A stretch of DNA of 64,000 nucleotides from Sclerodactyla briareus (GCA_026419785.1 JAODTK010003632.1:204153-268152), one strand, 5' to 3'; positions 35,185 to 47,260 are shown, numbered from the stretch's first letter. The notes: generated from the letters alone by a model not told the origin. Made by a program: numbers and translations.

Positions 35185-36520
35185 CTGACCCTCACATACA
35201 GCCTCCCTGAGACCCATGCATTGGATACATGGTCCTGCCAGCGGTAACTAGGATACAGCGAATTTGGGGTGATAACAAAGGAACCAAGTCTTTGCTCGGC
35301 CCGACAGTGATGTTTTGCTCCCTGGACCGGAAAACGTGATGAGTAAAAAACCGAAGATTGATCTCTCTGCTGAGATATCGTGACCGGCCACACGCCACTA
35401 TCAAGTGGCCTCATCACCAGGCCCCAAGCCCAAGTGTCGACATACCTCGGGCTCAATGATACACAGCCCACTACTGACACTGCAGAGTGGAGGAGCTCAT
35501 AATTGGTGTGTGACCAGAATGAGTACATGATCCCTGTTATCTGGAAGTCGGTAGAAGGTAATCTGAGGGTTAACAAAATTTGAGGGAAAGGGTCATGAAG
35601 GCATCAGGAATGTACTGAATCTTTAGACTTTCGGGTTCAGGTTCAGACTTCGAACTGATACGATGTGTGTGGTTTCCCATAATGAGTACACAGTCCCTAT
35701 TGTTTCGGGGCAGTTCAAAGGTATCCATTTTATTTTACGGGTCGTGAGAAGGCAAAGGGCTTCGTCAAGGAACCCTGGGCCCGTATTGGCCGTTGGATGA
35801 CAACGGCGATTACTGCCTTCTTGTCTTGAAAGCTGCGCAAATGATATCGAGGGGGGGTTGTAAACTAACCCAATCTGCTCTTTCACGTCCATTCGAAGGA
35901 CGTTATTTTTAAAAAGCGCAAGTCGAAAACGTCTTGATAGCTGGGTACGGCAAAGTCCTGTGGAGGAGCAATACGCTGCATGTCTTCACCAATCCACCAG
36001 GATGTTAATTCACATTGAATTGACCTTTATGAATCGTCTCATAACCTGATGCCTTGGAACCTGTCTACCACATTAGCCTAATCATTGCGATCAGTGCCCA
36101 GCACAAAGTTACCGCCACTAATCATCCAAAGGCCTGTATATTAGCTATATGTACTCACCAAAACTGTGTGTACCCAGCACAAACTACTTAGGGCATGTAG
36201 CAGGACAGTGGAACCACACTTGGATCCACAATGGAAAGTCTAGCCAACACCTACATCATGAAAAAAAAACGGTGATGAAGATCTTCACCAGAACTGCCCC
36301 CTGATCCCCCATCATTGCCTGTATTCCAGCCACCTCAGTGCTGACAGACAAATTAAAAACAGTCTCGGCTCGGCCAGATGGTCAGCCTGCAGCGCGCGGA
36401 GAGTATATAAAACAAACCACTTTAACGAGAGTTCAATGGGAAGGGCTGTGGGCAGACAATTTGGGTAATAATTGGATTTATTTAAAATCTAATCAACACT
36501 ATGCAAAAAAAAGGTAACTC
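35185..36520. other. No gene; partly satellite-derived
   Basis: CCAGAATGAGTACATGATCCCT (35516 region) and CATAATGAGTACACAGTCCCTA (35680 region) are like the GATGAGTACATGAACCC phrase of the 310-bp satellite. A 152-residue minus-strand frame (35118-35576) crosses the LINE border and shows no domain of its own. Confidence 0.35.
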
Positions 36521-36539
36521 GACCTAGCCGGTGGATGCT

Positions 36540-36760
36540 TCATCCACCACCAAGTTTCAACCTGCTGCATGACGTTCAGACGTTAAGAATGAACGTGACG
36601 ACAGGAACGGACGACGAACGTAGTAAAATCAGGCTTAGCCATTGACATGTGATCCACCCACCAAGTTTCAACTTGATAGCATGTACGGTTCAGGAGTTAC
36701 GGATGAACGTTGACGAAACGAACACGACGAACGAACGAACGAACGAACGGAGAGACATGA
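36540..36760. repeat. 111-bp direct duplication ending in (ACGA)n
   Basis: CACCACCAAGTTTCAACCTG (near 36546) and CACCCACCAAGTTTCAACTT (near 36656) head two similar units that end GAACGGACGACGAACG and GACGAACGAACGAACGAACG. The second runs into a pure GAAC microsatellite. Confidence 0.8.
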
Positions 36761-36764
36761 TGAA

Positions 36765-37735
36765 TTGTAGAACGCTGCTCACCCGCAGCTAAAAAGGGGT
36801 TAGTTGTGGGACGGAAATCCATATTTTCGCTAATTTAGCTTGTTAACATGATAACTCGAATCCACTAGATTTAGTGGGTGCTACCTACATGAAACGACAG
36901 TGCGTTAGAATTGGCCAGGATGAGACCAGCAAGGAATTACTTAGCATTTGGGCTCCTGGTTTTAAAGGGCGTTGTCACCGTCACACGTGAGATTCGACAT
37001 CACTGCATCTCTCGCTTGAACACCCAAAGTAGGAGCGCCTCCACATGTTGCCGCTTAGCATCGAACGAGGATTTCCGTTTCGATACATCCAGATCACCGG
37101 AAATAACCATTTCCTAGACACCACACAAAATGAAAAAACCGCTTCATTCTTTCAGCCATGAATTGTTTGGAATTGCATGGCACTGTCACACGCTAGGTTC
37201 GACTTCATCGCATCTCAAGTGGTCATTGTTTTTAGTCTCAGCACAGAGCATAAAGCATTTAATCTTCGTAAAATTTCACGTTGGACACCAGTCATGGTTT
37301 TGCATAGATGTCGTCACGTACAGCTAATCAAGGTCTGGGTTAGGGTCGATATGATGGGAAAAGGACGCTCGAAAAGTATTCAGAGAGGTAGAGAGGGTCC
37401 ACGACCGTTTATGCTGAAGAGTGAGCAAAAAATTATGCTCCTGCTATGCGTTATGTAGCATCTTTTCAGTAGTCCGGTCGATAGAAATGCAGAAAATATA
37501 TATTGTTTCAGTTACAAAACGGACAGTTCAGCATGGAACCTGGACCCCTATCCCCTGGGCCGGGTAATGGTATGCAAGATATGAAAGTCATGATTCATAT
37601 GTACACTGAGAAAAAGAAAAGTGTTGAATGATTTCCCTCAGCGCCACCATACGTTTGCGTGGAGTGCAGAAAAGTTCGTTAAGTGGGGTCCTTCTAATGT
37701 AGACGTCTCAAGTCTGAATGCCGGATCTATTGAGG
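36765..37735. other. No gene seen
   Basis: A satellite-like phrase TTGTTAACATGATAACTCGA occurs near 36840. A short direct pair (GTCACACGTGAGATTCGAC near 36980, GTCACACGCTAGGTTCGAC near 37186) is noted. No coding signal. Confidence 0.35.
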
Positions 37736-37789
37736 AAACAGGGGTTCGCTAAGAAAATAAGTGCCTTTTTTGCCTTCTTCCCTCGTCCC

Positions 37790-37915
37790 TAATCTCACAC
37801 CTTTTTTTTTGAGAGGGGGGAGGGGGCGCCAGTGTCAATTGCCTCCTTTTGCTTATTTCCTCTCCCTAATATCATTTTTTTGGTTGGAGGGGGGGGGGGG
37901 GGGGGGGGCGCAGTG
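37790..37915. repeat. Diverged duplication with G20 tract
   Basis: CTAATCTCACACCTTTTTTT then GAGGGGGGAGGGGGCGCCAG (37790-37832) is repeated as CTAATATCATTTTTTTGG then G20 and CGCAGTG (37866-37914). Both halves end in a GGCGCcAGTG motif whose complement CACTGGCGCC looks like a hAT terminus. Confidence 0.55.
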
Positions 37916-37919
37916 CCTC

Positions 37920-38260
37920 TTTACACAGTAATGATATCGAGTTTCCACTTTTTTCTTCCGGTTTTTAAGTTTCTGTTTCTACTCCCTTTTCTATTTCGCG
38001 TTATAGTGTCATCCTCCTCCTAACTCCTTGTAGTTTTCCTGTTTCTTCCCAGTTCTCTCTCATTCTTTCTCTCTTTTCCTCTTTTTCTCTTGACTTATTC
38101 CTCGGAAACTTCGAATGTTTTGGGGAGGGAGATCTTATATCATAACAAGTCCACCATTTTGATGTCCAGCGCTCCTATAAAAAAACACAGGGCACTGAAC
38201 ATAGGTCAAAGAAGTGCCATTTTCTGCCATGATTTCTCAATTGTCGCGATCCGACTTAGG
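37920..38260. other. Pyrimidine-rich; no gene seen
   Basis: T- and C-rich sequence without recognised features. Confidence 0.35.
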
Positions 38261-38264
38261 ATAG

Positions 38265-38430
38265 TGACGTGACGGCCCTCGAGTGGTGAGGGATTCGCAG
38301 CTGACAGTAGGTGCCGTATCCAGGTCTGCCTCCATTGCTTGCCTGGAATAGGAACGATCTCTATGAGGCGAGTGGTACTCATAAAGAAAAAAATTAAAAA
38401 AACGCGGCCGAGGCCGGACCTCAATATCAG
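38265..38430 (+). mobile_element. SINE fragment, 3' part related to the 14.0-kb SINE
   Basis: GAGGGATTCGCAGCTGACAG, TAGGTGCCGTATCCAGGTCT and GCCTCC match the GAGGGATTCTCAGCGGACAA, TAGGTGTAGTATCCATGTCT and GCACC of the SINE at 14.30-14.35 kb. The fragment then extends into an A-rich tract (near 38382-38403). The tRNA-like head is missing. Confidence 0.6.
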
Positions 38431-38434
38431 GGTA

Positions 38435-39190
38435 TCTGTATAAAGCCACGAGAACACTTGCTTCAATAACCGCAGGGAGGCAAGAATCCGGGAAGTGCAG
38501 CAGCCGACAATAGGGGCTAACGATAGTTCATCCTACTTGCCTGTAAATCCTCCCTCTGATGGCTAAAAAAGGTCGCTGACCGTTGCTATAACATGCCGTT
38601 AAGCACGGTTGTTTATGCACGTGCTTCGACGCAGGCGAATAACTGGGTGTGTAGGAATTTTGATGTTGCAATGGTCACCCGCATATGTTTACAACGGACA
38701 AATCGAACGCGCTATCCTTAGGGGCTATTTTTTGGTGAAGGGGATCCATTGCTTTGCATAAGATGTTTATATTGAGCGCGATTACCAGTGCCACGAGCGA
38801 CCACTTCAGAACGCTTTGAATAGAACTTGTCTGCTATCATTACGCCAAGTACAGGAAAATGACACGCGCGATTGGAATATTTTTCACGCGAATGTAATGC
38901 GGGGGCTCAAAGAGGACGCGTTGGCTTGCGACAATTAGTTATACGCGTTAAGCGTCGAATTCAGCCACGCGCTTGTGTGCGCTTATATTTCCAAATAGAT
39001 TTGAGAGAGAGACGCGCGTACTGTTGTTGTTAATTAATTTGCGCATGTACAAGGCTCTTTGCAATGTCATCAGGGGTTCCTATTTTATCATAAAGTGGGA
39101 AATCCAGAAGTGTTTGAGGACAAATTCCAACGAAATTTCGCGTTGTATGAATGAACGGGGTAATCAAACGGTAGATTGTGTGTTTATCCA
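38435..39190. other. No gene seen; CG-rich dinucleotide content
   Basis: 38840-39010 has an unusual number of GCGCG and ACGCG motifs compared with flanks. No coding motif. Confidence 0.35.
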
Positions 39191-39195
39191 CAGAT

Positions 39196-39286
39196 TATGC
39201 ACCATCGGGGGTTAATTTAACGCTGGATGCACTCGGGTGCGCCCCGCGTGCATCGCTTTAATTAACCCCCGGTCGTGCATTAACCA
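39196..39286. repeat. Large palindrome, ~43-base arms
   Basis: The left arm TTATGCACCATCGGGGGTTA, ATTTAACGCTGGATGCACTC and GGG, and the reverse complement of the right arm TTAATGCACGACCGGGGGTT, AATTAAAGCGATGCACGCGG and GG pair along almost their full length around a short loop at about 39239. A further TGATTAACCCCCT at 39309 repeats the arm motif. It may be the core of a fold-back MITE; no target duplication was found. Confidence 0.75.
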
Positions 39287-39324
39287 GTGGTAAACCACGC
39301 TCGCCGTTGATTAACCCCCTAATA

Positions 39325-40535
39325 TATTATATCAGTCAACAATATCAGACAATCCGCCATATTACATCGGTCTCGAATTACCGTGAGCGCTATCTATATT
39401 AACAGATGTGTATTGTGTGGACACGCTGCGGATACGGGAGGATGATTTTTTTAACGGCTGGGTGTGGTGTGACATTGTGCACTCGCTTTTGCATGCTGTG
39501 ACTGTGGCCTTGTAAATAGATCCGCACTTAGGTATTGTTATGTTTATGATATGTTCTATTATAGCCAAGTGGATAGTGGATACTCGCTGGCTAGCTAATA
39601 ATGCAATTGAGTCAGCGAACAGCGTGGAAATATCAGTCCTACAGCGCAATGTGTCATGTACCAGTCACAAAATAGGGAATTATTATGTAGTGTATTGTTT
39701 CATTGTGTTGCATGCCACTTTCAAACGAAGTAACCATCAACCAAATACCAACCCACTACAACTACATCAGACCATGATGTTTCAAAGGGAAATTAAAAGT
39801 GATACGTGAATTCCATAAAAAAAAACTAAAAATATTTGCAGGGTTGCGCAATTATGCAAATTATTATGGCATGATGTCCAATACTTGTCCAATACACCCC
39901 GTAGGCCCCTGTATACGGAACATCGTATTGGAATGTTGGAATGTTGTGTTCGACTCTTTCCTCAGCCATTATATTAAACTCTTTATACTTGATCAAGCAG
40001 TTGTCCTTGGAACATCTTAGTCAGGTCCGTATGCATTCCGCTGAATTTTGTGGGGGAACATTGAGAACGATATGTTCGTGAAAGCTACTCGGATAGCATT
40101 ATCAACTCTTTTTCCCTCAGCACAAGTGTCTGCATTGCGGCATCTTGGATTTCACCGCGCATGGCCGCCACAAACGTAGTGATCATCATTTTTTAACTAT
40201 TAACCTGGGGCTGCGATGTCACCACCCGATCCTACTTTCCGAGGCAATGAATTCAATGGCACCAAGATAAATGGGCTAGGTCTGATCAGAATGGATTCCA
40301 CACATTCGTACACCATTTGTTCTCAGCAACTACAGCAGGTCGAAGTTCCAAACAGAATATGAAGTTGAACTGAACGTAGTGTGTGGGGATACCGTGGCAA
40401 GCCTTGCACATTCCCTTCATCTTCTTCACTTTTGTATTTGCAGTCTTGTCTGGCTGCCACTCCGGATGATTCGTTCAGTCAGATGAGAACCGTGTGATTC
40501 ACACTGACATCTCGGTCATTCTCTCGACAATGCAT
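39325..40535. other. No gene seen
   Basis: Frames of 73-95 residues have no motif. CCAATACTTGTCCAATAC with CGTATTGGAATGTTGG (39878-39940) is a small imperfect inverted repeat. Confidence 0.35.
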
Positions 40536-40539
40536 AGGA

Positions 40540-40615
40540 GACTGGGGGGACTAGTGGGGGGGGGGGGTGGGGGGGACTGAGGGAGGGGGGGGACTGAGGG
40601 AGGGGGAGGAGCTAC
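40540..40615. repeat. G-rich minisatellite
   Basis: Units of GGGGGGACTGAGGGAG with a G12 run (40556-40567). The proline-rich C-terminus of the 142-residue minus-strand frame here is its translation. Confidence 0.8.
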
Positions 40616-40619
40616 GTGG

Positions 40620-42285
40620 TGCGTAGCAGTTTTTCTTTTCAATGGCTCTCTGAACCCTTGGGTTGGCCATCTCTCACGGAATCTAACCGTGGATTCCGCT
40701 GAGCGACACTTACGGACATGAAGGAAGATACGCCAAAGCAAGTTGGGGGTTTGTCTGATTAACCTGTTAATATCATCGGAGTAGGCAAGGCTACACATAC
40801 AAAGGTAATCGAGTGTTGACAGCATTGCCTCTCCACATCTGCCTAATCTTGGAAGCATACGCGGAACGTCCATGTAGGCACACGTGACCATATGTTGCCC
40901 TACCCCTAATGTTGTCACGTTTTTCATCTAGCACCTTTCCGTCGAAGTGCCTGAAGTGATTTACAGATATTACTCCGATCATAGGAAACCAGGTCGGCCT
41001 ACATTCTCAAAAAACAATCCCGGGGTGTAAGTTGCTGCCATTTCTGGCGACAGCAGGATGTACTCAGGTTCCTCGAAGGCCCCCAGTTATCGCCCGAGTG
41101 GGGTGAAGCACATGGAGATAAAAGTGCCTTGATCGAAGGCACACTGGAAAAGCGGATTGGGTTTCAACGGGTTTCGAACCCCAATATATTGATAATAGTC
41201 CGAAGCTCTCAACTGAGGTAATCCGATCTTCCATCGATAGGACCTCCCAGCTCGACGTAGTCCGACCTCCGCCCAGCACTGATGAAAACAACATGGTTCC
41301 GGTAATCCCCAGAGAAAGCAGTCATTCAAATTTCATCGTGACCGGGATCAAGTGTTCTGGATTCATCGTTATCCATAAGGTCCCAGACTTTGACTCTGCT
41401 ACTTCAGATAATCCTTCGATCTGACGCCAGAACGATAATGATAAATGGATCATCACAGGGCGCCGCCACTACAACGTATGGAGCTGAATCCATCAAGTGG
41501 GTCGACGAGTTATAGTGTCCTTAAATGGCCTAAAATATCAGTTTTTAACACAATCCATAGTTGTACCAACAAAAGGGCCAAAATGGCACAGTTAGTTCCA
41601 TCCTGCCTATCCATTAGGTGGACGAGACGGGAAAAGTACGTCATTTTACACCCCCCAGATTCTTGGGGGTTAATAAAATCCAAAAAGCACATTCGCTGAC
41701 GCGGAGAGGCCATGAACCAGCAGCGTACAACACAGACGAGGTAAAATGTGATCTCCCTTCAAGGATCGCGGCGCGTGCTATCGTTTTACGGATGGACAAT
41801 CGTCTAACGGCGAATCATCGCTCTTCACTCCCTCTGCCGCTCGGAGTCCAACCTTGAAAGTCAGCTCGATTACCAGTCGGTCTTTTTCGCATCCATACTT
41901 GTACTAGTGACTTAGGCCTGCAGAGGAATGTTCTTCTTGCGTCAACAGCCAATACTAGAAACACTCACAGTGTACACACAAGGTGTTAAAAAGAAGTGCG
42001 CCCATATTGGCTGACTAGTGTCACACTCTCCTGATACTCCTCGGTCATCCGCAAATTTTCGCTCCGTCGCCAAAAAAGGGGGTGGCTAGAGAGGAAAGAG
42101 ATTAGACGAGAGCGGCAGAGAAAACACGGAGCGGACTGATATTTTTCATTTCTACTTGTTGATGTTTTCATATTGGACTGTCAATTGAGAAGAAGAAGAT
42201 TTTTTGGGGAGATATTCTCTAAAAGTGTAAAGACGTCGGGCAACCATACAAAGAATACTTTCTTTTGAATGCGATTTTCCCGGAA
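40620..42285. other. No gene seen
   Basis: A 142-residue minus-strand frame (40499-40927) contains LAYSDDI, which looks superficially like a polymerase YxDD box, but nothing around it supports that. No other coding signal. A run of 14 G follows at 42292-42305. Confidence 0.35.
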
Positions 42286-42689
42286 GAGGGAGGGGGGGGG
42301 GGGGGATGCCCATATCCTAGAGGGGTCCGATGATTTCGCGCTTGGCACAAACCACCCTACGTGTGTGTAACAGTAGCTACATTTTAGATAGGTCGATTAT
42401 TTTATGGTTACGGTATTTTCGTTACTTTCCTAAACCCTTTTTTTTCGAAGGTTGTACTCGTGGCAACAGATAGAGTATGGAGACGTCGCGAAAAATTCTA
42501 GCGCAACCTGCCAGTTGTAGTTCATAGAACTGGCAATAATTCATAGAGATAGTGGTACTTCTAGCATGCGAGTCGGCACTCTTCCGAATGTTTTTCGGCA
42601 CTCTCGAGTCAGTCCCTGCGCTTCTTTTCAGCTGTGGGTGAGCAGCAGCCTACACGTCCATCAGTCTATGCCGTAGGACCCCCCGTAGG

Positions 42690-44140
42690 AAATTGTGAAA
42701 AGTCAATATTTTGGCCAATTTGGGCTGGGGAACACGATAACTCAACCCAGCCTGGATGGTTGAAGCTCATACGTGGTATGGGTGTTCCCATGATGAGGAC
42801 ATGAACCAAGTGTTTGGGGTCAGGTAAGAGGACGTCTGAGGGGCATCCAAAGGTCAAGTCTGAAACCTTGGAACACGATAAGTCCAGATGGTTAGTTATG
42901 ATCGGGTGAAAGTTTTGTGTGTAGCTTCTTATGGGGAGAACGGAACCCTATTGTTTTTGGTAAGGATCGCGGTTGGATGGATTTGGTCAAAAAAGGAAAT
43001 TGGTGAAATTCAATATTTCGGCAAATATTTGCTGGGAACATGTACCTACCCCCACCATGAATGGATGAAGCTCATACATCGTATGTGTGTTTCCATGATG
43101 AGTGCATGAACCTAATTGTTTTGGGGTCAGGGTAGAGGTAATCTGAGGTCACCACAAAGTCAAAGTCTGATAACATGTGAACACGATAAGTCCAGAATGG
43201 TGGTCTGATCGGGTTTGAAATTTGAGTGTGTTAGCTTTCTAATGAGGATTACAGGACCCCTATTGTTTTTGTCTAGGTCGGGGTAATTTTTGGTCAAAAA
43301 TGGAAAATTTGTGAAAAGTCAATATTTTGGCTAATCTGACGTGTGAACATGATAAACTCAACCCCACTGGATGGATGAGCTCATACTGGTATGTATGTTC
43401 CCAAGATGAGTGCATGAACTAATTTTTTGGGGTCAGGTCAGAGAACGTCTGAGGTCACCCCCAACAGAGATCAAAGTCCGAACACCTTGTGAACACATAG
43501 TCAGAATGGTTCGTCTGATCGGGTTGAAATGGTGTCTGTAGCTTTCTCATGAGAGTACAGGAAGCCTATTGGTTTGGTCTAGGTCGGGTTGAATTTTTCG
43601 TCAGAAAAATGGGAAATTGGGAAAAGTCAATTATTTTAGCTAATTCTGACTTGTGAACATGATACACTCACAAACCCCCCCGGGAGGGATTGAATGAAGC
43701 CCTAATCTGTATGTGGTGCCCCATGATTGGTGCATTTTTGGGAAAAAAAACCCCCTTATTTGTTTTTGGGGTCAGATCAGATGTCATATGAGGTCACAGA
43801 GGTGAAGCCTGAAAGCCTTGTGAACACGAAATCCAGAATGGTGGTCTGATCTGAGTTGAAATTTGGTGGGTAGCCTTCTTATGGGGAGTACAGGAACCCT
43901 TTGTGTTTGGGTTATTGAGGTTGATTTTTGGTCAAAATGATTTTTTTTTTTGAAAAGTCAATATTTTGGCCAATTTTGGCTTTTATCACGATAATCGACT
44001 TCAACTGGATGGATGAAGCTTCAACTGCGTACGGGGGTTCCCCAGGAGAGAATGAACCTTATGATTTGGTACCAGGTTGGGGTCATCGGAGTTCACCAGA
44101 GGCAAAAGTATGAAACCTTTAAATTTAAAATTAAAAATTT
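42690..44140. repeat. 310-bp satellite array, five units
   Basis: The phrase GTGAAAAGTCAATATTTTGG heads units near 42697, 43002 (degenerate), 43311, 43620 and 43950, spacing 305-330 bases. Each unit then carries GATAACTCAACCCAGCCTGG, GGATGAAGCTCATAC, ATGATGAGTGCATGAAC, GGGGTCAGGTCAGAG, a GAACACGATAAGTCCAGAAT stretch and TCTGATCGGGTTGAAA. Units differ by many small indels. Open frames across it are not genes. The same monomer appears at 32.9-33.6 kb. Confidence 0.9.
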
Positions 44141-44384
44141 AGTGTGTAGGTTTCTACTCAACCCTATATCAATCTAATGGGTCTGATTGGGAAAATGGAG
44201 GAAATTGGTCAGTCGTTATGTTGCCCATAACGGGTGGTCAATCTCCAATTTATCTTGTGTCCGCCTGTAGGTTGTCAGAAAGAGTCATAGAATCACTTTT
44301 GGCTTTCTGGTTTGTGGCGCGAACCCTGCCGTTGAAGAACTAAATCAAGAAAGCTATGGGCCTTTGTTGATTCCTTGCCTGGAA

Positions 44385-44735
44385 GATTGGAATTAGCTCA
44401 ATTAGTGAGCGGTGTGAGTTCAAAATCCCTTCACGATCAGCTTTTCAGGGGTGCCATTGCGGAAAGGAACTGTGTCTATTGCCCAGTGCGCCCAGAAGAT
44501 AAATTGGGGCAAGTTAGACAAACGGAGTAAAACATGAGCATGCAAGTGGCAGGAAAATGAACTATCTGCGGATTGTCGGAGATCATACCGGTTTAAGCGG
44601 AGAAATATCTAAAGAGCGCTTGAGCAGTCCACGACATGGAAGCGTGTTGTATACACCTTTGACTTATTATTATTATTATTATATTATTATTATTATATTT
44701 TATTATTATGATTATTAGTATTATTATTATATAAT
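44385..44735 (+). mobile_element. tRNA-headed SINE ending in (ATT)n
   Basis: TTAGCTCAATTAGTGAGCGG (A-box-like, ~44393) is followed almost at once by GAGTTCAAAATCCC (B-box-like, ~44416). The normal spacing is longer, so part of the tRNA-like head is deleted. The tail reads AAGAGCGCTTGAGCAGTCCA, CGACATGGAAGCGTG, then an (ATT)n run (44663-44735). A GCGCTTxGAGCA stem near the 3' end followed by ATT repeats is a familiar marine-invertebrate SINE tail. Confidence 0.65.
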
Positions 44736-44819
44736 TCACTTCAGGCTGCCCCTTTTTAAATAATTAACGTAGGTACCAAAATACAATACCATAGTACTCA
44801 CTGCGGCTCAACAAAACAT

Positions 44820-45870
44820 GTTTGAAGAAAATTATACTTATGTTGTGAAATATTGACATTTTATGACTTTTCCTCTAATCCTTGCCCAGTCCATGAATTT
44901 AATTGGCTCACTCGGTAACCAACAACAATCGGCGACCAGTTCTCAGTCACTATGGATCATCCACCACGCAAGTATTGGAGCAATATCTCTTATGGTCTGG
45001 ACCTTTTTACAACAACAGAAAAATGTCAGCGAAAGTACCCATTATGAATATGATAAGGACCAACAATAGGCCAGTTCACGGTGCGCATGCTCACCACTGA
45101 AAAGTTGGGGGAATAGAGAAGATCCACCCCCCCCCCCCCCCACAGCGATATCTTAACGGCTTATTTTCAAATGTTATTAGCAGGATTGTGTAATTTTCCG
45201 GCAGATTCGAAGTCGTTCTGCTTGCCCACTGTACGTTCAACTTCAACGTCGAACTGTCATTGTTCCCCCATGACCGTTGAACAATATCATAATCGTCTCA
45301 TTAAACTGTGACCTTGAACGGGCTTATACGATACCATTGCAGTTGTTGACACACCTATACTGATGTCATCGAAACAACAAGTATTAATGAACCAGAACAA
45401 GTTTGACGAAATAAACCAAGGGTTGTCAAATATTGACATTTTTATGATTGGCTTCTGAGCTCCGCCCACCTATGATTATAATGAGATCGGCAATAAAAAA
45501 CAATAGGGAACATCTACTCTATGAGGCATAGACCACCCAAGTATGGGAGTAATCCCTCTTTCAAAGTCTTTCACTTATCGTGTTCACAAGATATATTAGG
45601 CGAGACTACTTTAAGCCCCACTTCTAATGAATTATTGATGAGAGACCAACAATATATACCTGTATTGTTGGCCCTCCTCACGATTGTCACCCAAACAAGT
45701 TCGACGGAAATCAGACCAACGGTTGTCGAGATAATGTTATTGTACGATTTTGCTTTTGAGCCCCGCCCCATCAGAATATAAGAGATCGGCACCAAAAAAG
45801 GCACACCTTCTCACCATGGCAGACCTAATCCCTGTTTTCAGTCGTATTCAACTTCTATTCTCGAGTTACA
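44820..45870. repeat. ~300-bp diverged tandem repeat, three or four units
   Basis: Units share AACAAGTTTGACGAAATAAA (45398), AACAAGTTCGACGGAAATCA (45694), TATTGACATTTTTATGATT (45430; also 44851 and degenerate at 45731), GAGCTCCGCCCACC/GAGCCCCGCCCCATC and GAGATCGGCAATAAAAAACA/GAGATCGGCACCAAAAAAGG. The spacing of the two best units is about 298 bases. Run of 15 C at 45127-45141. Confidence 0.7.
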
Positions 45871-46299
45871 GGGTCCCGAAGCAGGTCTCAGACACCACAC
45901 ACATTAACGCCACCTGACTACATACCACAAAGAACAAGAGTACCTGCCACAGTAGCTCACCTGTCAGATCGTACTAGTTGAGTGTAGGAAAATGTGCACA
46001 AGTTTCAAAGATACCTTAAATACGTATCGTCAGTCAAAAACAGGCTGTGATAGTCCAACTTACATGATTATCAAAACTATTCTATAGAAAGAGAAGCCGC
46101 CCCAAATGTTCTAACAGATTGGAGTAGAAGTCGCGTGACCATTTGAACAAAATGGCCCATATGCCCATGCCAATGGTAATAGTGACCCAATTAATGATCA
46201 TCTGATTAATTCGATAGTAAATAGAAGCGCGGACCGTTGTTACCATTATTGGTCAATGAGTTTCATACACATTGTTGAACGTTAGGAGAAGAAGCCTTT

Positions 46300-46730
46300 G
46301 ATGATCTTTGACATGGAATTCTTGAACACCCTATATGTGCTACTGATCGATGATTTCAAATGACAACTTCATTGGTCAGCCAATCTTTGGGAGGAAAAGT
46401 TTGTTTAACCCCCAAAATGACCTCTGCTGACCATAAATTACCCTAGAGACCTGGACCACAAATTTCCTGAACACCCGAGTATGTCCAGTGTCACCAATAA
46501 TACTGCCCAAGTTTCATGAGCATCCGATCTTGAATGCGGGACGGAGAAGCCTGCTCTGACCAAAATAGCTGGGATGACCCTCGTAGATGACCTTTGGACC
46601 TCAAATTCCTAAACACCCCGTATGTACCATTAGTCAAAATAATATGACCAACTATCACGGTCATTTCAATTAAAACTCAGGGTGAAGCTGCGAGCGAAAG
46701 GTAACTGTATTCTGGCTTGATAGACGTCAC
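46300..46730. repeat. GAACACCCC satellite, left part
   Basis: Units of about 145 bases are headed by TTCTTGAACACCCTATATGT (46319), TTTCCTGAACACCCGAGTAT (46464) and TTCCTAAACACCCCGTATGT (46606), with CCAAGTTTCATGAGCATCC between. The series stops where a LINE relic begins and resumes after it. Confidence 0.7.
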
Positions 46731-46734
46731 TTCA

Positions 46735-47260
46735 ATTTCCTTGATTAGGATATTGTTGTCAGGTTGTAAGCAGCTTGGTGAGACCCCCCTGGAGGAGTCT
46801 GTCCAAGTATGGAAATCAATATTTTCTCGAACGAAAGCAGGTAATGGAAAACATTAGCGGGAGGGCCGCTAGATTAATTCACTGTCTTAGAGATTTACCT
46901 TACGAGGAGGCATCTCAATCAAACTCGATGAAATGAGGCGAATTCGCTGTGATTTGATTGAGGTTTTTAAAAAGGTTTCTAGGGCATTTTCTTCCACTAT
47001 TTTGAGTTTTCCAAAGTTACCACCAATAGGGGTCATTGCCTCAAGCTTCGTTGTGGTAAACGTTGTAGATTGGACAGATCGGAAATATTTCTTCGCCAAG
47101 GGAGTTAATTAATGAGTGAATAGCCTTCCTGAAGAGGTTGTTCTGTCTAAGAGTGTGAATGCATTCAAGTCTTGATTTTTTTTCAAGAATTGTGGGCGAA
47201 GTCTTTGAGCATCTCGGTTGTTCTTCTCTTGCGGATGTGTGGCTTTGGGGTCTCTCATGA
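46735..47260 (+). mobile_element. LINE fragment, ORF2 C-terminus, nested in satellite
   Basis: Successive frames give RAARLIHCLRDLPYEEA (near 46865-46915, the RRATRxIxxLxxLPYEER block), RRIRCDLIEVFK (near 46933), RKYFFAKGV (near 47080) and NSLPEEVVLSKSVNAFKS (47121-47175). This is the C-terminal tail of a CR1-like LINE, with a stop after FKS at about 47176. One or two frameshifts and a stop near 47110 interrupt it. Lacking the polymerase, it is a 5'-truncated insertion. GAACACCCC-type satellite lies on both sides, so it inserted into a pre-existing array. Confidence 0.85.

Noticed and set aside
35118-35576. 152-residue minus-strand frame, the longest in the window
   Set aside because: Part of it overlaps the LINE reverse-transcriptase relic in a different frame; the rest has no motif.
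40499-40927. 142-residue minus-strand frame containing LAYSDDI, resembling a reverse-transcriptase YxDD box
   Set aside because: No other polymerase motif lies at the right distance, and its C-terminus is the translation of a G-rich minisatellite.
44393-44430. Functional tRNA gene
   Set aside because: The A-box-like and B-box-like parts are almost adjacent, so no cloverleaf can form; it is better read as a damaged SINE head.
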